This document shows, piece by piece, positions 6,305-6,792 of a stretch of DNA of 6,792 nt. How positions within the stretch are numbered: position 1 is the first letter of the stretch; each line of letters begins with the position of its first letter. The notes below the pieces were generated by a model. It saw only the letters and a program-made list of their open reading frames with translations, searched no databases and was not told where the DNA came from. The stretch is from Acidimicrobiia bacterium (GTDB taxonomy: Bacteria > Actinomycetota > Acidimicrobiia > Spongiisociales > SHLN01): NCBI GenBank assembly GCA_030624805.1, contig JAUXJL010000112.1:1-6792 (forward strand). The letters are read 5' to 3'. The translations under genes were made by a program, and so were the position numbers.

Positions 6305-6792
6305 ATGGACGAGTTATTTGGTGCTCTCAACGATCCCAGCAGACGCCTGCTTCTCGACAAGCTGTTTGTCGAGGACGGTCAGACGCTCGGCCAATTGTGT
6401 GCCTATCTCCCGGGCATGACTCGGTTTGGAGTCATGAATCACTTGAAGGTGCTCGAAGCCGCCGGGTTGATTACCACTCGGCGAGATGGGAGGAGCAAGC
6501 TCCACTACCTGAACCGCGTCCCAATCCGGTTGGTACACGACCGCTGGATCAGTAAGTACACCGAGCCGCGGGTTGGTGCCATCGCCGACCTGGTGGCCCA
6601 GTTCGCAGAAGGAGAGCCCATGTCTAAGCCCGTCTACGTGTATCAGGCTTATATCGCCGCCGAGCCCAAGGAAGTATGGAAGGCGTTGACCGACGGCGAC
6701 TACACCGTCCGCTATTTTTACGGCACCCGGGTCGAGTCCATTACCCGGGCGGTCAACGCTTTTGGCAGGCGGTTCCGAATCGGGAAAACGAT
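6305..6792 (+). CDS. ArsR-type HTH regulator fused to SRPBCC (AHSA1-like) domain, 3' end beyond window
   Basis: Partial gene: 162 codons from ATG 6305, open to the right edge. Residues about 1-85 form an ArsR-type winged helix: LFGALNDPSRRLLLDKL, then TLGQLCAYLPGMTRFGVMNHLKVLEAAGLI (recognition helix about 39-51) and the wing TTRRDGRSKLHYLN. Only one Cys (32) is present and no CxC metal site, so metal sensing is unlikely in the part seen. From about residue 106 a second domain starts (SKPVYVYQAYIAAEPKEVWKALTD...), the first strand and helix of an SRPBCC/AHSA1 fold, which usually binds hydrophobic ligands. ArsR-SRPBCC fusions are known and typically total about 250-270 residues, so roughly 100 residues are probably missing. 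The SRPBCC part may sense a ligand and release the HTH part from the upstream palindrome. Expression is likely from a leaderless mRNA (see promoter). An internal ribosome binding site and ATG lie at the domain boundary. Confidence 0.88.
   Translation, partial: MDELFGALNDPSRRLLLDKLFVEDGQTLGQLCAYLPGMTRFGVMNHLKVLEAAGLITTRRDGRSKLHYLNRVPIRLVHDRWISKYTEPRVGAIADLVAQFAEGEPMSKPVYVYQAYIAAEPKEVWKALTDGDYTVRYFYGTRVESITRAVNAFGRRFRIGKT
6609..6622 (+). promoter_or_regulatory. Internal Shine-Dalgarno and ATG at the start of the SRPBCC domain
   Basis: AAGGAG (6609-6614) lies 5 nt before an ATG (6620-6622) that is in frame with the ArsR part and encodes Met106, exactly where the SRPBCC domain begins (MSKPVYVYQAY). 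The full-length start at 6305 has no ribosome binding site, whereas this internal start has a near-ideal one. A free SRPBCC domain could be made from the same mRNA, or this may be a relic of two formerly separate genes. Confidence 0.5.

Noticed and set aside
6247..6360. N-terminal extension of the propeller lipoprotein to 6360
   Set aside because: It would run through the divergent promoter and the start of the ArsR gene and place 38 residues before a clear lipoprotein signal peptide.

Overview
The window is GC-rich (roughly 60% by eye) bacterial chromosome with short intergenic gaps, GTG and TTG starts beside ATG, and secreted proteins rich in Ser/Thr/Asp. Protein style (M15 lipoprotein, YCII-like protein, PepSY protein, WEDIA-type propeller lipoprotein) suggests an actinobacterium, perhaps of the Acidimicrobiia type. 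This is an inference from style, not a placement. I see no rRNA, tRNA, CRISPR array, insertion sequence, phage gene or attachment site. No gap between genes exceeds about 120 bases.

Layout. (1) 1-1588, minus strand: an adenosine/adenine-deaminase-family enzyme, then a secreted SGNH hydrolase cut by the left window edge. (2) 1665-4801, plus strand: a lipoprotein ending in an M15 D,D-/L,D-peptidase domain, a membrane-anchored protein that appears to join a YpmS-like domain to a YpmR-like SGNH hydrolase, and a small YCII-family protein, closed by a perfect 12-bp terminator hairpin. (3) 4881-6246, minus strand: a propeller-like lipoprotein followed by a small secreted PepSY-type acidic protein; they converge on the same terminator. 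(4) 6305 to the right edge, plus strand: an ArsR-type regulator fused to an SRPBCC domain. It is read from a strong promoter that lies inside an 11-2-11 inverted repeat, and its mRNA looks leaderless.

How the genes may work together. Five of the eight genes encode exported or membrane-anchored products (two SGNH hydrolases, an M15 peptidase lipoprotein, a propeller-like lipoprotein and a PepSY protein), so the region leans towards the cell envelope. There is no clear single pathway. The deaminase is cytoplasmic and divergent from the peptidase gene, and the regulator is divergent from the propeller lipoprotein, with one palindrome placed where it could control both.

The points most worth following up are: the regulator's operator/promoter/leaderless arrangement; a strong internal ribosome binding site and ATG at its domain boundary; two unusual domain fusions (MacB-like core + M15 peptidase, YpmS-like + YpmR-like); and the deaminase, which lacks the usual HAGE glutamate and whose best-placed start codon is ATA. 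I do not see a complete new defence or mobile system.
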